In this document: piece after piece, positions 30,351 to 41,322 of the stretch | How the letters are laid out: every line of letters starts with the position of its first letter | How positions within the stretch are numbered: the stretch's first letter is position 1 | Assembly: GCF_027532185.1 (NCBI RefSeq) | Contig: NZ_JAPZSV010000005.1 | Span: forward strand, 186,001 to 250,000 | Direction: 5' to 3' | DNA from: Hylemonella sp. | GTDB lineage: Bacteria > Pseudomonadota > Gammaproteobacteria > Burkholderiales > Burkholderiaceae_C | Length of the DNA stretch: 64,000 nt | The notes under the pieces: generated by a model | Told to the model about the DNA's origin: nothing | Databases searched by the model: none | The model's input: only the letters and a program-made list of their open reading frames with translations | Program-made: the position numbers and the translations under genes

Positions 30351-31105
30351 TGCTGCGCTGGCCGGCCGAAGCGATCTGGGAGGCGGTGGCGCCCGCCCTG
30401 CCCGGCTTCACGGTTGAGGTGTTGCCCGAGGTCGACTCGACCAACACCGAGCTCATGCGCCGCGCGCGCGCCGGCCGGCTGGAGCCGGTACTGCTGGTGG
30501 CCGAGGCACAGACCGCCGGCCGGGGCCGGCTGGGCCGCACCTGGCACAGCGGCGCGCCCGGCGATGTGCTGACCTTTTCCCTGGGCCTGCCGCTGCGCAT
30601 GACGGACTGGTCGGGGCTGTCGCTGGCGGTGGGCGTGGGGGTGGCGCAGGGTCTTCATCCTGAACTGCAGCTCAAGTGGCCCAACGATGTCTGGTGGCAG
30701 GACCGCAAGCTCGCGGGCATCCTGATCGAGACCACCCAGGTCGGCGATGAGCGTTACGCCGTGATCGGTGTCGGCATCAACATCGCCCCGCGCGACGCGG
30801 CAGGCTTGAGCACACCGCCAGCCTGGCTGCAGGAACTGGAGTCGGGCACGGACGCGCCCGCTGCGCTGCTGCGCGTGACCCCGGCCCTGGTGCAGGCGGT
30901 GCAGCGCTTCGAGGCCCAGGGCTGGACGCCTTTTCTGCCCGCCTATGCCGCGCGTGATGCCTTGGCTGGCCGGGAGGTGCAGCTCAGCGACGGCAGCCAT
31001 GGCTTGGCCCGGGGCGTCGACGCGCAGGGCGCACTGCTGGTGCATACTTCCAGCGGCCTGAAGAAAATCTCCAGCGCCGAAGTCAGCGTCCGCCCCATCC
31101 ACTGA
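30350..31105 (+). CDS. birA: Biotin--[acetyl-CoA-carboxylase] ligase
   Basis: A 251-residue biotin protein ligase, which activates biotin as biotinyl-AMP and attaches it to the carboxylase carrier protein. Seen: EVDSTNTELMRRA, QTAGRGRLGRTWHS (biotinyl-AMP loop), LKWPNDVWWQDRKLAGIL and GVGINI, then the C-terminal SH3-like domain (YAARDALAGREVQLSDG). There is no N-terminal helix-turn-helix, so it is the monofunctional form without repressor activity. The ATG at 30350 shares a base with the SET stop (TGATG); a GTG at 30347 is an alternative. Confidence 0.95.
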   Translation: MLRWPAEAIWEAVAPALPGFTVEVLPEVDSTNTELMRRARAGRLEPVLLVAEAQTAGRGRLGRTWHSGAPGDVLTFSLGLPLRMTDWSGLSLAVGVGVAQGLHPELQLKWPNDVWWQDRKLAGILIETTQVGDERYAVIGVGINIAPRDAAGLSTPPAWLQELESGTDAPAALLRVTPALVQAVQRFEAQGWTPFLPAYAARDALAGREVQLSDGSHGLARGVDAQGALLVHTSSGLKKISSAEVSVRPIH

Positions 31106-31114
31106 AGACCGCCC

Positions 31115-31774
31115 ATGCTGCGCCTCGTCGTCTTGCTGCTGGTTCTGCTCAACGCCGCTTATTACGCCTGGTCGCACGGTCTGCTGCGAGCTTACGGCTG
31201 GGCGCCGGCCGAGCAGAGCGAGCCGCAGCGACTTGAGCAGCAGCTGAGGCCCCAGGCCATCCGCATCCTGCCCCCCGAGGAGGGTCGCAAGGCCGAGCAG
31301 GTGGCGCTGACCCCCCCGAAGCCGCCGGAATGCCTGCAGGCCGGCCTGTTCGACGAGGGGCAGACCGAGACCTTGCGCAAGGCGCTCGAGTCCTTGCTGC
31401 CACTCACGGCCTGGACCTTGGAAACCAGCGTCGAGCCGGCACGCTGGATCGTCTACATGGGCAAGTTTCCCAATGCCGCGGCACTGGACCGCAAGAAATC
31501 CGAGCTTGAGAAGATGAAGCTCAAGCTGCAGCCGCTGGAGAACAACGAGCTGCAGCTGGGCCTGTCGCTGGGCCGCTTCGAGACCCAGGCCCAGGCCCAG
31601 GACGAGCTCAATGCGCTGCAAAAACGCGGCGTGCGCACGGCACGCGTGGTGCAGGAACGGGCTGAGCTGCGGCAAAGCCAGCTGCGCCTGCCGGCGGTCG
31701 ACGAGGCCATGAAGCCCAAGCTGGAAGAACTCAAGCCGTCGCTGGGCGACAAGTCACTGCGCGGCTGCAAGTAA
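31115..31774 (+). CDS. SPOR-domain protein, membrane anchored
   Basis: A 219-residue protein with an N-terminal hydrophobic anchor (LRLVVLLLVLLNAAYYAW), a Gln/Pro/Glu-rich stretch, and a C-terminal SPOR-like domain (about residues 95-185: RWIVYMGKFPNAAALDRKKS and GLSLGRFETQAQAQDELN). SPOR domains bind denuded glycan strands at division septa. A tail ending LGDKSLRGCK follows. It starts 10 bases after birA, as in other Burkholderiales, and is probably in the SET-birA operon. Its specific role is unknown. Confidence 0.85.
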   Translation: MLRLVVLLLVLLNAAYYAWSHGLLRAYGWAPAEQSEPQRLEQQLRPQAIRILPPEEGRKAEQVALTPPKPPECLQAGLFDEGQTETLRKALESLLPLTAWTLETSVEPARWIVYMGKFPNAAALDRKKSELEKMKLKLQPLENNELQLGLSLGRFETQAQAQDELNALQKRGVRTARVVQERAELRQSQLRLPAVDEAMKPKLEELKPSLGDKSLRGCK

Positions 31775-31786
31775 GGCCGGTCGACC

Positions 31787-33229
31787 TCACTCCTTGCGAG
31801 TCAGGTCGAAGCGCACGATGAAGCGTGCGCCGGGCGCAAGCTGACCTGGCCGCGTGTCTTCGACGCTGATGTGCGCACGGTGCTGCTGGGCGATTTCCTG
31901 GGCAATCGGCAGGCCCAGGCCCGAGCCGTCGACGTCGTTGCCCAGGGCGCGATAGAAAGGCTGGAAGATCAGCTCGCGTTCGGCCGGCGGGATGCCCGGC
32001 CCCGAATCCTCCACCTGCAGCACGATGATCTTGCCGAACGGGTCGGCCAGCACGCGTGCTGTGATCACGCCGGGATGGTCCAGCGTCGAGGGCGTGTAGT
32101 TGATGGCGTTGTCGAGCAGGTTGCGCACCAGCTCCTTGAGCAAGGTGGGGTTGCCTTCGATCGTCACGCCAGGCGTGCCGGGCTGGGCGCCCTCGTAACC
32201 GAGGTCGATGTATTTGTCCAGGGCCCGTGGCACGCTGTCCTGCACCACCTCCATCGTGATGCGCGCGAGGTCACAGGGCTGGCGGCTGATGGCGGTGGTG
32301 CCGGCCTCGGCGCGCGCCAGGGCCAGCAGCTGGTTGACCGTGTGCGTGGCGCGGATGCTGGAGCGGCCGATCTGGCGCAGCGACTGTTTGAGCTCCTCGG
32401 TGCTGGTGCCCTCGCGCTGCGCCAGATCGGCCTGCATGCGCAGTCCGGCCAGGGGGGTCTTGAGCTGGTGGGCGGCATCGGCCAGGAAGCGCTTCTGGGT
32501 GCTGATGGAGTCCTTCAGGCGCAGCAGCAGGTCGTTGACCGAGGCCACCAGGGGCGTCACCTCCTGCGGCACGGTCTGGGTGTCGAGCGGGCTGAGGTCG
32601 TCCGGGCGGCGTGCGCGGATGCGTTCTTCCAGGCGATTGAGCGGCTTGAGGGCCTGGACCAGCGCCAGCCAGACCAGCAGAACGGCCAGCGGCAGGGTGA
32701 CGAACTGCGGCAGCATCACGCCCTTGATGATCTCGGCCGCGAGGATGGAACGCTTGTCCAGCGTCTCGGCGACCTGGACCAGGGCCAGGCGCGCGCCCAG
32801 CGGCTCTAGCGGGACCCACATATAGGCCACGCGTAGCTCCATGCCCTGGTACTTGTCGTCGCGCAGGCGTACCACGCCGGGAGCCACCACCTCTTCCTCG
32901 GGGGGCAGGGGGAATTCACGCTCGCCGGCCAGGTACTCGCCGCGGGCACCAAGGATCTGGTAGTAGACGGTGTCGGTGTCGTCCGAGCGCAGCAGCTGCC
33001 GTGCCGGCAGGGGCAGGCTGAAGCGCACCTGCTGTTCTTCCACTGTGACCAACTGCGCGAGGGCGTTCGCGTTGTATTCGAGCGTGCGGTCGAAGGGCTT
33101 GCCCGCGATGCTCTGCGCCACCAGCCAGGTCAGCACCAGGCTGATGGGCCACAGCAGCAGCAGTGGCGTGAGCATCCAGTCCAGGATCTCGCCGAAGAGC
33201 GAGCGCTGTTCGCGCTGGAAAAGTTTCAT
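31787..33229 (-). CDS. Sensor histidine kinase (TctE/QseC-like)
   Basis: A 480-residue inner-membrane kinase: TM1 (LTPLLLLWPISLVLTWLVA), a periplasmic 2CSK_N-type domain (to about residue 165), TM2 (MLPQFVTLPLAVLLVWLALVQ), HAMP-like linker, the H-box with H254 (FLADAAHQLKTPLAGLR), N-box NLLDNAINYTP, and G-boxes VEDSGPGIPP and GSGLGLPIAQEIA. It autophosphorylates and passes phosphate to the response regulator encoded 69 bases upstream (33299). The signal is unknown; tricarboxylate sensing (TctE) or QseC-type roles are only guesses since no transporter lies next to it. Confidence 0.93.
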   Translation of the reverse strand: MKLFQREQRSLFGEILDWMLTPLLLLWPISLVLTWLVAQSIAGKPFDRTLEYNANALAQLVTVEEQQVRFSLPLPARQLLRSDDTDTVYYQILGARGEYLAGEREFPLPPEEEVVAPGVVRLRDDKYQGMELRVAYMWVPLEPLGARLALVQVAETLDKRSILAAEIIKGVMLPQFVTLPLAVLLVWLALVQALKPLNRLEERIRARRPDDLSPLDTQTVPQEVTPLVASVNDLLLRLKDSISTQKRFLADAAHQLKTPLAGLRMQADLAQREGTSTEELKQSLRQIGRSSIRATHTVNQLLALARAEAGTTAISRQPCDLARITMEVVQDSVPRALDKYIDLGYEGAQPGTPGVTIEGNPTLLKELVRNLLDNAINYTPSTLDHPGVITARVLADPFGKIIVLQVEDSGPGIPPAERELIFQPFYRALGNDVDGSGLGLPIAQEIAQQHRAHISVEDTRPGQLAPGARFIVRFDLTRKE

Positions 33230-33298
33230 GTTCGCTTGGCGTCGGGCGTGGCGCGTTCAGCGGGGATGACGTTCTCGCTCGACGTTGAACGCAGCCCC

Positions 33299-33973
33299 TC
33301 AACCGGGGATTTTTTCCAGGCAGTAGCCCAGGCCGCGCACGGTAGCGATGCGGATCGGGCCTTTCTCGATCTTCTTGCGCAGGCGGTGGATGTAGACCTC
33401 GATGGCGTTGTTGCTCACCTCTTCGCCCCATTCGCACAGGCGCTCGACCAGCTGGTCCTTGCTGACCAGGCGACCGCTGCGCTGCAGCAGCACCTCCAGC
33501 AGGCCGAGTTCGCGCGCCGAGAGCTCGACCATCTTGCCGTCGATGGTGGCCACGCGGCCGGCCTGGTCGTACGTCAGCGGGCCGTGTTTGATGTGGCTGC
33601 TGGTCGCGCCCATGCCGCGACGCACCAGGGCGCGCACGCGCGCTTCGAGCTCCTGCAGCGAGAAAGGCTTGGCCATGTAGTCGTCGGCACCATAGTCCAG
33701 GCCCTTGACGCGTTCATCCACGCTGTCGGCGGCGGTCAAGATGAGCACCGGCATGCTGGAGCCGCGTGCGCGCAGCCTCTTGAGCACTTCCAGACCGTGC
33801 AGCTTGGGCAGGCCCAGGTCCAGGATCAGCAGGTCGAATTCGCTGTTGGTCATCAGGGCGGCGTCGGCCTCGGTGCCGCTGGCGACATGGTTCACGGCGG
33901 CGCCGGAGCTGCGCAGGGTGCGTAGCAGGCCGTCGGCCAGCACCTGGTCATCCTCGGCGATCAGTATCCGCAT
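33299..33973 (-). CDS. OmpR/PhoB-family response regulator
   Basis: A 224-residue regulator. The receiver domain has the acidic pair E7/D8-D9 (LIAEDDQ), the phospho-acceptor Asp in LLILDLGLPKLHG and the Lys in DDYMAKPF. A winged-helix DNA-binding domain follows (about residues 125-220, LSARELGLLEVLLQRSGRLV and VEVYIHRLRKKIEKG-type motif). It precedes its cognate kinase in the same unit. The target genes are unknown. Confidence 0.95.
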   Translation of the reverse strand: MRILIAEDDQVLADGLLRTLRSSGAAVNHVASGTEADAALMTNSEFDLLILDLGLPKLHGLEVLKRLRARGSSMPVLILTAADSVDERVKGLDYGADDYMAKPFSLQELEARVRALVRRGMGATSSHIKHGPLTYDQAGRVATIDGKMVELSARELGLLEVLLQRSGRLVSKDQLVERLCEWGEEVSNNAIEVYIHRLRKKIEKGPIRIATVRGLGYCLEKIPG

Positions 33974-34030
33974 GCGTGTCTCCTGGCCTGCCGGCTGTGT
34001 CTCGCCGGCTGGGCGTGTTGTGGCCTGATT

Positions 34031-34516
34031 CTAGGCGCTCGCATAGGCTTCCAGACCCAGAGCAATCACGGTGGCTACCTCGGCGCCCACGGCCTGCCGC
34101 AGCTCGGCTTCGGCCTGGATCACGGCGCGCTGGAAGCCCTGCAGCCAGGCCAGACCGGCCGGAGTGAAGCGCACGAGCTTGGCCCGGCCGTCGCGCGCGT
34201 CGGCCTCGCGCGTGACCAGACCCCAGGCGACGCATTGGTCCACCAGCTTGCCCATGGCCTGCTTGCTCATGCCGGCCGAGGCCGCGAGCTCCTGCAGCCG
34301 CGAGCCCTGCAGCATGAGGTGGCGGGTGATGTGGACGTGGGCGGCGCTGACCTGCCCCCGGGCCGCCAGATTGGACAGCGCCAGCGGTACCTCGGGGTCG
34401 TGTGCCATAAGCTGCAGCACGCGTTCGTCAAAGCGTCGCATGGCGTGGCCCAGCAGGCGACCGAGATGGGTCTGGCGCCAGCTCTCATCGGCCCGAGGGG
34501 TGGTGCTTGTTGTCAC
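34031..34516 (-). CDS. MarR-family transcriptional regulator
   Basis: A 161-residue winged-helix protein: recognition region LQELAASAGMSKQAMGKLVDQ, then the wing with VTREADARDGRAKLVRFTPAG, the classic MarR DxRxK/A turn. The frame starts with GTG at 34516. It is divergent from recA with about 130 bases between. Immediately upstream of the start there is an A/T-rich patch (ACCAAATAGTAAACCAAG) that could be its operator, but no clear palindrome is seen. The ligand and regulon are unknown; the nearest genes offer no transporter or catabolic target. Confidence 0.88.
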   Translation of the reverse strand: MTTSTTPRADESWRQTHLGRLLGHAMRRFDERVLQLMAHDPEVPLALSNLAARGQVSAAHVHITRHLMLQGSRLQELAASAGMSKQAMGKLVDQCVAWGLVTREADARDGRAKLVRFTPAGLAWLQGFQRAVIQAEAELRQAVGAEVATVIALGLEAYASA

Positions 34517-34582
34517 GGACCAAATAGTAAACCAAGATGACTAAATTAGGCCTTTACAGAAAAGTATCGAGCGAATAAATTA

Positions 34583-34615
34583 CTGGTCAAGCATCCAGCC
34601 TGTGGTTAAAAACAC
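34583..34615 (+). promoter_or_regulatory. LexA-type SOS box(es) upstream of recA
   Basis: CTGTGGTTAAAAACAC (34600-34615) matches the CTGT-N8-ACAG LexA consensus at seven of eight positions. Just before it CTGGTCAAGCATCCAG (34583-34598) is a symmetrical CTGG-N8-CCAG, a weaker version with the same spacing. Either lies 33-65 bases before the recA ATG, the usual place. LexA control of recA is well established; occupancy of these sites is inferred. Confidence 0.55.
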
Positions 34616-34647
34616 TGGATCACACATCAACCCCTCAAGGAGTCATC

Positions 34648-35706
<1,059 letters not shown>

Positions 35707-35707
35707 G

Positions 35708-36196
35708 TTGCCTTCAGAGCAGAAGCCCGCCGGCGCCCGGCCGGCCTTCCAGCCCAGTCTCAAGGGTAGGGCCTTGAGACTCCTGGGCCAGCGTGAACAT
35801 TCCCGCCGCGAGCTCGAGCGCAAGCTCGCACGCTACGAGCAGGAGCCTGGCACGCTGGCCCAGGCGCTGGATGAGCTGCAGGCCAAGGGCTATCTGGATG
35901 AACAGCGCGCCGCCGAATCCCTGGTGCACCGCCGCGCGGGCCAGCTGGGCGCGGCCCGCTTGCGTCAGGAGATGCAGGACAAGGGGCTGGCGCGTGAACT
36001 GATCGATCGGACGTTGGCTGAGCTCAAGGAGTCCGAGTTGGCGCGCGCGCGCGAGGTCTGGCAGCGGCGATTCGGCGCGCCCCCGGCCGGTGCGCAAGAG
36101 CGGGCCAGGCATACCCGCTTCCTGCTGGCGCGCGGTTTTTCAGGCGAGGTGGTGCGCCGGGTGCTGGGCAGCGACTCAACGGAAGACGCAGCCTGA
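35708..36196 (+). CDS. recX: Recombination regulator RecX
   Basis: A 162-residue all-helical RecA modulator. RecX repeats are seen: ALRLLGQREHSRRELERKL, QALDELQAKGYLDEQRAAE, and GAARLRQEMQDKGLARELID. The start is a TTG at 35708, directly after the recA stop, preceded by GAGGA 4 bases away (inside the recA end); an in-frame GTG at 35672 lies inside recA and is less likely. It is co-transcribed with recA and so SOS-regulated. It abuts the convergent argC with no gap. Confidence 0.92.
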   Translation: MPSEQKPAGARPAFQPSLKGRALRLLGQREHSRRELERKLARYEQEPGTLAQALDELQAKGYLDEQRAAESLVHRRAGQLGAARLRQEMQDKGLARELIDRTLAELKESELARAREVWQRRFGAPPAGAQERARHTRFLLARGFSGEVVRRVLGSDSTEDAA

Positions 36197-37129
36197 TCAG
36201 AGGCCGAGCATCAGCTGCAGGTTCTGCACCGCCGCACCGCTGGCACCCTTGCCCAGGTTGTCGAAGCGCGCCACCAGCACGGCCTGGCCCAGGCTGTCGT
36301 TGCCGTAGACACTGAGCTCCATCTTGTTCGTGCCGTTGAGCGCGGTGGGCTCCAGGCGACCGCCGGTGGCGGGCGGCACCACGCTGACCCACGCGCTGCC
36401 GGCATAGTGCGCGCGCAGCGCGTCCTCCAGCTGCTGGCTGCGGCGCACACCCTTCATGAGGTCGAACTGCAGGCCGATCTGGTCGATCATGCCGGCGTAA
36501 TAGTTGGCCACCGCCGGCACGAAGATGGGCCGGCGCGTCAGACCCGTGTAGCGCTGGAACTCGGGCAGGTGCTTGTGGGTCAGGCCCAGGCCGTAGACTT
36601 CCAGCGGTGGCGCGGTCTTCGTGACTTCATAGGCCTCGATCATCTGGCGGCCACCGCCCGAATAGCCGGAGTAGCCGGACAGGACGATGGGATAGTCGGT
36701 CGGCAGCAGACCGGCATCGACCAGCGGGCGCAGCAAGGCGATGCCGCCCGTGGGGTAGCAACCGGGGTTGGCCACGCGGCGGGCCTGGGCCACTGCCTTG
36801 GCGTGTTCGCGTGTCAGCTCAGGAAAGCCATAGACCCAGCCCGGCGCCACGCGGTGGGCGGTCGAGGCGTCGATGATCTTGGGGCCGGGCCGCCCCGAAG
36901 TTTTTTCCAGTTCGTCGACCAGGGCCGCAGTTTCCACGGCCGCTTCGTCGTGCAGGCAGAGGATGACGAGGTCCACGCCGGCCAGCAGTTCGCGTTTGGC
37001 GGCGGGGTCCTTGCGGCGCTCGGGGGCAATGCTCACCAGCTCCACCTGCGGCATGGCCAGCAGGCGTTCGCGGATCTGCAGTCCGGTGGTACCGGCCTCG
37101 CCGTCGATGAAGATTTTCTTGGCGGACAT
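36197..37129 (-). CDS. argC: N-acetyl-gamma-glutamyl-phosphate reductase, type 2
   Basis: A 310-residue NADPH-dependent enzyme of arginine synthesis, reducing N-acetylglutamyl phosphate. The N-terminal Rossmann motif is [18 protein letters not shown]; the catalytic cysteine is in [26 protein letters not shown] and [13 protein letters not shown] are conserved in the shorter type 2 (about 310 residue) branch. The ATG at 37129 starts [10 protein letters not shown]; the longer open frame to 37969 is antisense to sucC and rejected. It ends exactly where recX ends. Confidence 0.95.
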   Translation of the reverse strand: MSAKKIFIDGEAGTTGLQIRERLLAMPQVELVSIAPERRKDPAAKRELLAGVDLVILCLHDEAAVETAALVDELEKTSGRPGPKIIDASTAHRVAPGWVYGFPELTREHAKAVAQARRVANPGCYPTGGIALLRPLVDAGLLPTDYPIVLSGYSGYSGGGRQMIEAYEVTKTAPPLEVYGLGLTHKHLPEFQRYTGLTRRPIFVPAVANYYAGMIDQIGLQFDLMKGVRRSQQLEDALRAHYAGSAWVSVVPPATGGRLEPTALNGTNKMELSVYGNDSLGQAVLVARFDNLGKGASGAAVQNLQLMLGL

Positions 37130-37291
37130 GGGCTTATGCCTTGCTTGAGCGAATTGATGAAACCGGGCCTGAGCGCACCGGTTTTGTGCAGAGCAACATG
37201 ATACATTCCAAGGCTGTGCTAAACCCAGCACCAGCCAGGGGACATACCGGTGCCCTGATCGGACAGAAATCCATTTCCTGAGAGAACCCTC

Positions 37292-38461
<1,170 letters not shown>

Positions 38462-38472
38462 AAGGAACCGTC

Positions 38473-39366
38473 ATGTCGATCTACATCAACAAAGACACCA
38501 AAGTCATCACCCAGGGCATCACCGGCAAGACCGGCCAGTTCCACACGGAAAAGTGCCAGGAATACGCCAACGGCAAGAATTGCTTCGTCGCAGGCGTGAA
38601 CCCCAAGAAGGCTGGCGAGTCCATCTTCAACATCCCGATCTATGCCTCCGTCAAGGAAGCGGCCAAGCAGACCGGTGCCACCGTCTCCGTGATCTATGTG
38701 CCGCCGGCCGGCGCTGCCGACGCGATCTGGGAGGCCGTCGAAGCCGATCTGGATCTGGCGATCTGCATCACCGAAGGTATCCCGGTGCGCGACATGCTGA
38801 TGGTTCGCAACAAGATGAAGGCGAAGGAAGCCGCTGGCGGCAAGAAGACCCTGCTGCTGGGCCCCAACTGCCCCGGCCTGATCACGCCCGACGAGATCAA
38901 GATTGGCATCATGCCCGGCCACATTCACCGCAAGGGCCGCATCGGTGTGGTCTCGCGCTCTGGCACGCTGACCTACGAAGCCGTGGCGCAGCTGACCGAA
39001 ATCGGCCTGGGCCAGTCCAGCGCCGTCGGCATCGGCGGTGACCCGATCAACGGCCTCAAGCACATCGACGTGATGAAGGCCTTCAACGACGATCCGGACA
39101 CGGATGCGGTGATCATGATCGGCGAAATCGGCGGTCCGGACGAGGCGGAAGCCGCCCGCTGGTGCAAGGCCAACATGAAAAAGCCCGTGGTCGGCTTCAT
39201 CGCCGGCGTCACGGCTCCTCCGGGCAAGCGCATGGGCCACGCCGGTGCGCTGATCTCCGGCGGCGCCGACACGGCCGACGCCAAGCTGGCGGTCATGGAA
39301 GAGTGCGGCTTCAAGATCACCCGCAACCCGTCCGAAATGGGCAAGCTGCTGAAGTCCCTGCTCTGA
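38473..39366 (+). CDS. sucD: Succinyl-CoA synthetase, alpha subunit
   Basis: A 297-residue CoA-binding subunit. The N-terminus MSIYINKDTKVITQGITGKTG binds CoA; GPNCPGLITPDEIKIGIMPG and the phospho-histidine H256 in MGHAGALISGG are present. The ATG at 38473 follows AAAGGAACC, 12 bases after sucC; the open frame upstream to 38263 is a shadow of sucC. A terminator follows at 39428. Confidence 0.98.
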   Translation: MSIYINKDTKVITQGITGKTGQFHTEKCQEYANGKNCFVAGVNPKKAGESIFNIPIYASVKEAAKQTGATVSVIYVPPAGAADAIWEAVEADLDLAICITEGIPVRDMLMVRNKMKAKEAAGGKKTLLLGPNCPGLITPDEIKIGIMPGHIHRKGRIGVVSRSGTLTYEAVAQLTEIGLGQSSAVGIGGDPINGLKHIDVMKAFNDDPDTDAVIMIGEIGGPDEAEAARWCKANMKKPVVGFIAGVTAPPGKRMGHAGALISGGADTADAKLAVMEECGFKITRNPSEMGKLLKSLL

Positions 39367-39427
39367 CGCGGGAATAGACTGATTCGCGCGATATTGAGCG
39401 CGGTCAATAATTGCGGTTTTCCACAAT

Positions 39428-39471
39428 ATCAAGCCCGATAGCCCACTTGGACAATCGGGCTTGATTTTTTT
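39428..39471 (+). terminator. intrinsic terminator of sucCD
   Basis: A 12-bp perfect stem ATCAAGCCCGAT (39428-39439) / ATCGGGCTTGAT (39454-39465) with a 14-base loop, followed by seven Ts. It lies 60 bases after the sucD stop and 40 before the TerC gene. Confidence 0.9.
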
Positions 39472-39512
39472 GGAGACCCCCGCCCTGTGCGGACTGATAA
39501 AGAAAGAATGCC

Positions 39513-40214
39513 GTGGAAGAATTCCTGACAGCCCATTTCTGGATCGCCGTCGGCCAGATCATCCTGATCGACATCCTGCTTGGCGGTGACAACGCCGTCG
39601 TCATTGCCCTGGCCTGCCGCTCCCTGCCGCCCGAACAGCGGCGCAAGGGGATCATCTGGGGAACGGCTGGCGCCATCATCCTGCGCGTCATCCTTATCGC
39701 CTTTGCCTTGGCGCTGCTGGCGGTGCCCTACCTCAAGCTCGTGGGCGCCATTCTCTTGATCTGGATCGGCGTCAAGCTGCTGATTCCCGAGGACGAGGAT
39801 GCGCACGGCAACATCCAGGCAAGCGACAAGCTCTGGGGTGCGGTCAAGACCATCATCGTGGCCGACTTGGTCATGAGCGTGGACAACGTGATTGCCATCG
39901 CCGGCGCGGCCCAGGGGGCGGGCGAGCAGCACCAGCTGCCGCTCGTGATCTTCGGCCTGCTGGTGTCCATCCCCATCATCGTGTGGGGCAGCCAGCTCGT
40001 GCTCAAGCTCATGGACCGCTTCCCCATCATCATCACCCTGGGTGGCATGCTGCTGGGCTGGATTGCGGGAACCATGGCCCATTCGGATCCTGCGGTGGTC
40101 GACTACCTGCCGCAAGAGAAGGTTTGGAACTACGGCTTTGGTATCGCCGGTGCCCTGCTGGTCCTGGTCGTCGGCAAGCTGGCCCAGAAAAAGCGCGCGC
40201 CCGCAGAAGCCTGA
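39513..40214 (+). CDS. TerC/YjbE family membrane protein
   Basis: A 233-residue protein with about seven TM helices. The family Asp motifs are visible: LIDILLGGDNAVVIALACRSLP in TM1 and IVADLVMSVDNVIAIAGAA in TM4. TerC proteins are associated with Mn2+ export/metalation of secreted enzymes and tellurite resistance. The start is a GTG at 39513; no strong ribosome site is seen. It has its own terminator at 40237 and, unlike the paralogue at 51036, no recognisable yybP-ykoY leader. Confidence 0.9.
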   Translation: MEEFLTAHFWIAVGQIILIDILLGGDNAVVIALACRSLPPEQRRKGIIWGTAGAIILRVILIAFALALLAVPYLKLVGAILLIWIGVKLLIPEDEDAHGNIQASDKLWGAVKTIIVADLVMSVDNVIAIAGAAQGAGEQHQLPLVIFGLLVSIPIIVWGSQLVLKLMDRFPIIITLGGMLLGWIAGTMAHSDPAVVDYLPQEKVWNYGFGIAGALLVLVVGKLAQKKRAPAEA

Positions 40215-40236
40215 ACGGCTACGGGCCCTCACCCCG

Positions 40237-40274
40237 ACCGCTCGTTCCTCACCGGGACGGGCGGTTTTGTTTTG
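40237..40274 (+). terminator. intrinsic terminator of the TerC gene
   Basis: ACCGCTCGT (40237-40245) pairs with ACGGGCGGT (40257-40265), one G-T wobble, followed by TTTTGTTTTG. It lies 22 bases after the stop codon at 40214. The rest of the gap up to 40479 shows no further structure that I can name. Confidence 0.75.
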
Positions 40275-40478
40275 CATAAAAACGACAAGGCCGCGTGCAT
40301 TACTACCTTGCCGGTCCGGTTGCGCTCTGCTAAGGTCGACAGCTTGGATGGTCTGCGTCCGGAACGTGCTTGCACGGGTTTCCGTGCGCTTGCTGCAATT
40401 TCCCGCTTCGAACACAGGCAAGAATTGGCAACTTCATTTCTCAGCATACGGCGCGCCCCGGCAGTAAATCATTGAGCC

Positions 40479-41279
40479 ATGACGACAGAAGCCGTGATTT
40501 ACAGGTTCTGTGCGCAGACCGACTCGGGTTTGACGCGAGAAAACAACGAAGACGCCTACAGTTTTGATGAGGCCGCGGGCGTGGCCGTCCTGGCCGATGG
40601 CATGGGCGGCTACAACGCCGGCGAAGTCGCCAGCAGCATGGCGAGCAACATCATCACCAAGGAGATGAGCCGCTGGCTGGCGGAGGCTGGTGATGCCGCA
40701 TCGGTCCAGGACATGCGGCGGGCGCTGGAGATTTGCGTCAGCAATGCCAACACCGCCGTGTTCCGTGCGGCCCATGACAACAGCCATTACTCCGGGATGG
40801 GCACCACCCTCGTGGCGGGCGTGTTCCGCGGCAGCGATCTGATCATGGGCCACATCGGGGATTCACGCTGCTATCGCCTGCGCAAGGGGGAGCTGACCCA
40901 GATCACCCGGGACCATTCCCTGCTGCAAGAGCAGATCGATGCGGGCCTGCTGACGCCCGAGCAGGCGGCCCTGTCCATGAACAAGAATCTGGTGACACGG
41001 GCCCTGGGCGTGGACGATGCCGTGCTGCTGGAAGTGCATGAGCACGTGGTCGAGGCCGGAGACACCTATCTGCTGTGTTCCGATGGTCTGTCGGACATGG
41101 TGCGGGATGCAGACATTGCCAAGATCCTCCAGTTGCCCCTGGGTCCCGAGCAGAGGGCCAAGACCCTGGTGGACACGGCCAATGCCCATGGCGGCAGAGA
41201 CAATATCACGGTGCTTTTGGTCCAGGTGGAGGCCGGCTCAGAAAAGCGCGGCCTGATGGCCCGATTGCTGGGAAAATAG
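40479..41279 (+). CDS. PP2C-family Ser/Thr protein phosphatase
   Basis: A 266-residue soluble PPM phosphatase (Stp1/PrpC type). Metal-binding and catalytic motifs: SGLTRENNEDAY, LADGMGGYNAGEVAS, MGTTLVAGVF, MGHIGDSRCYRLR, SDGLSDMV and GGRDNITVLLV. It dephosphorylates Ser/Thr residues; no cognate kinase gene is in the window. It has no TM helix. The FHA protein follows 43 bases later and together they suggest a phospho-protein signalling module upstream of the pilus-type ATPase at 42815. Confidence 0.95.
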   Translation: MTTEAVIYRFCAQTDSGLTRENNEDAYSFDEAAGVAVLADGMGGYNAGEVASSMASNIITKEMSRWLAEAGDAASVQDMRRALEICVSNANTAVFRAAHDNSHYSGMGTTLVAGVFRGSDLIMGHIGDSRCYRLRKGELTQITRDHSLLQEQIDAGLLTPEQAALSMNKNLVTRALGVDDAVLLEVHEHVVEAGDTYLLCSDGLSDMVRDADIAKILQLPLGPEQRAKTLVDTANAHGGRDNITVLLVQVEAGSEKRGLMARLLGK

Positions 41280-41322
41280 CCCGGGTATATTTGACAAAGA
41301 GCAATAGGAATAGGAGTCGGGC

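Noticed and set aside
39367-39512. yybP-ykoY riboswitch before the TerC gene at 39513
   Set aside because: The region holds only the sucCD terminator; the GGGGAGTAGC core is absent.
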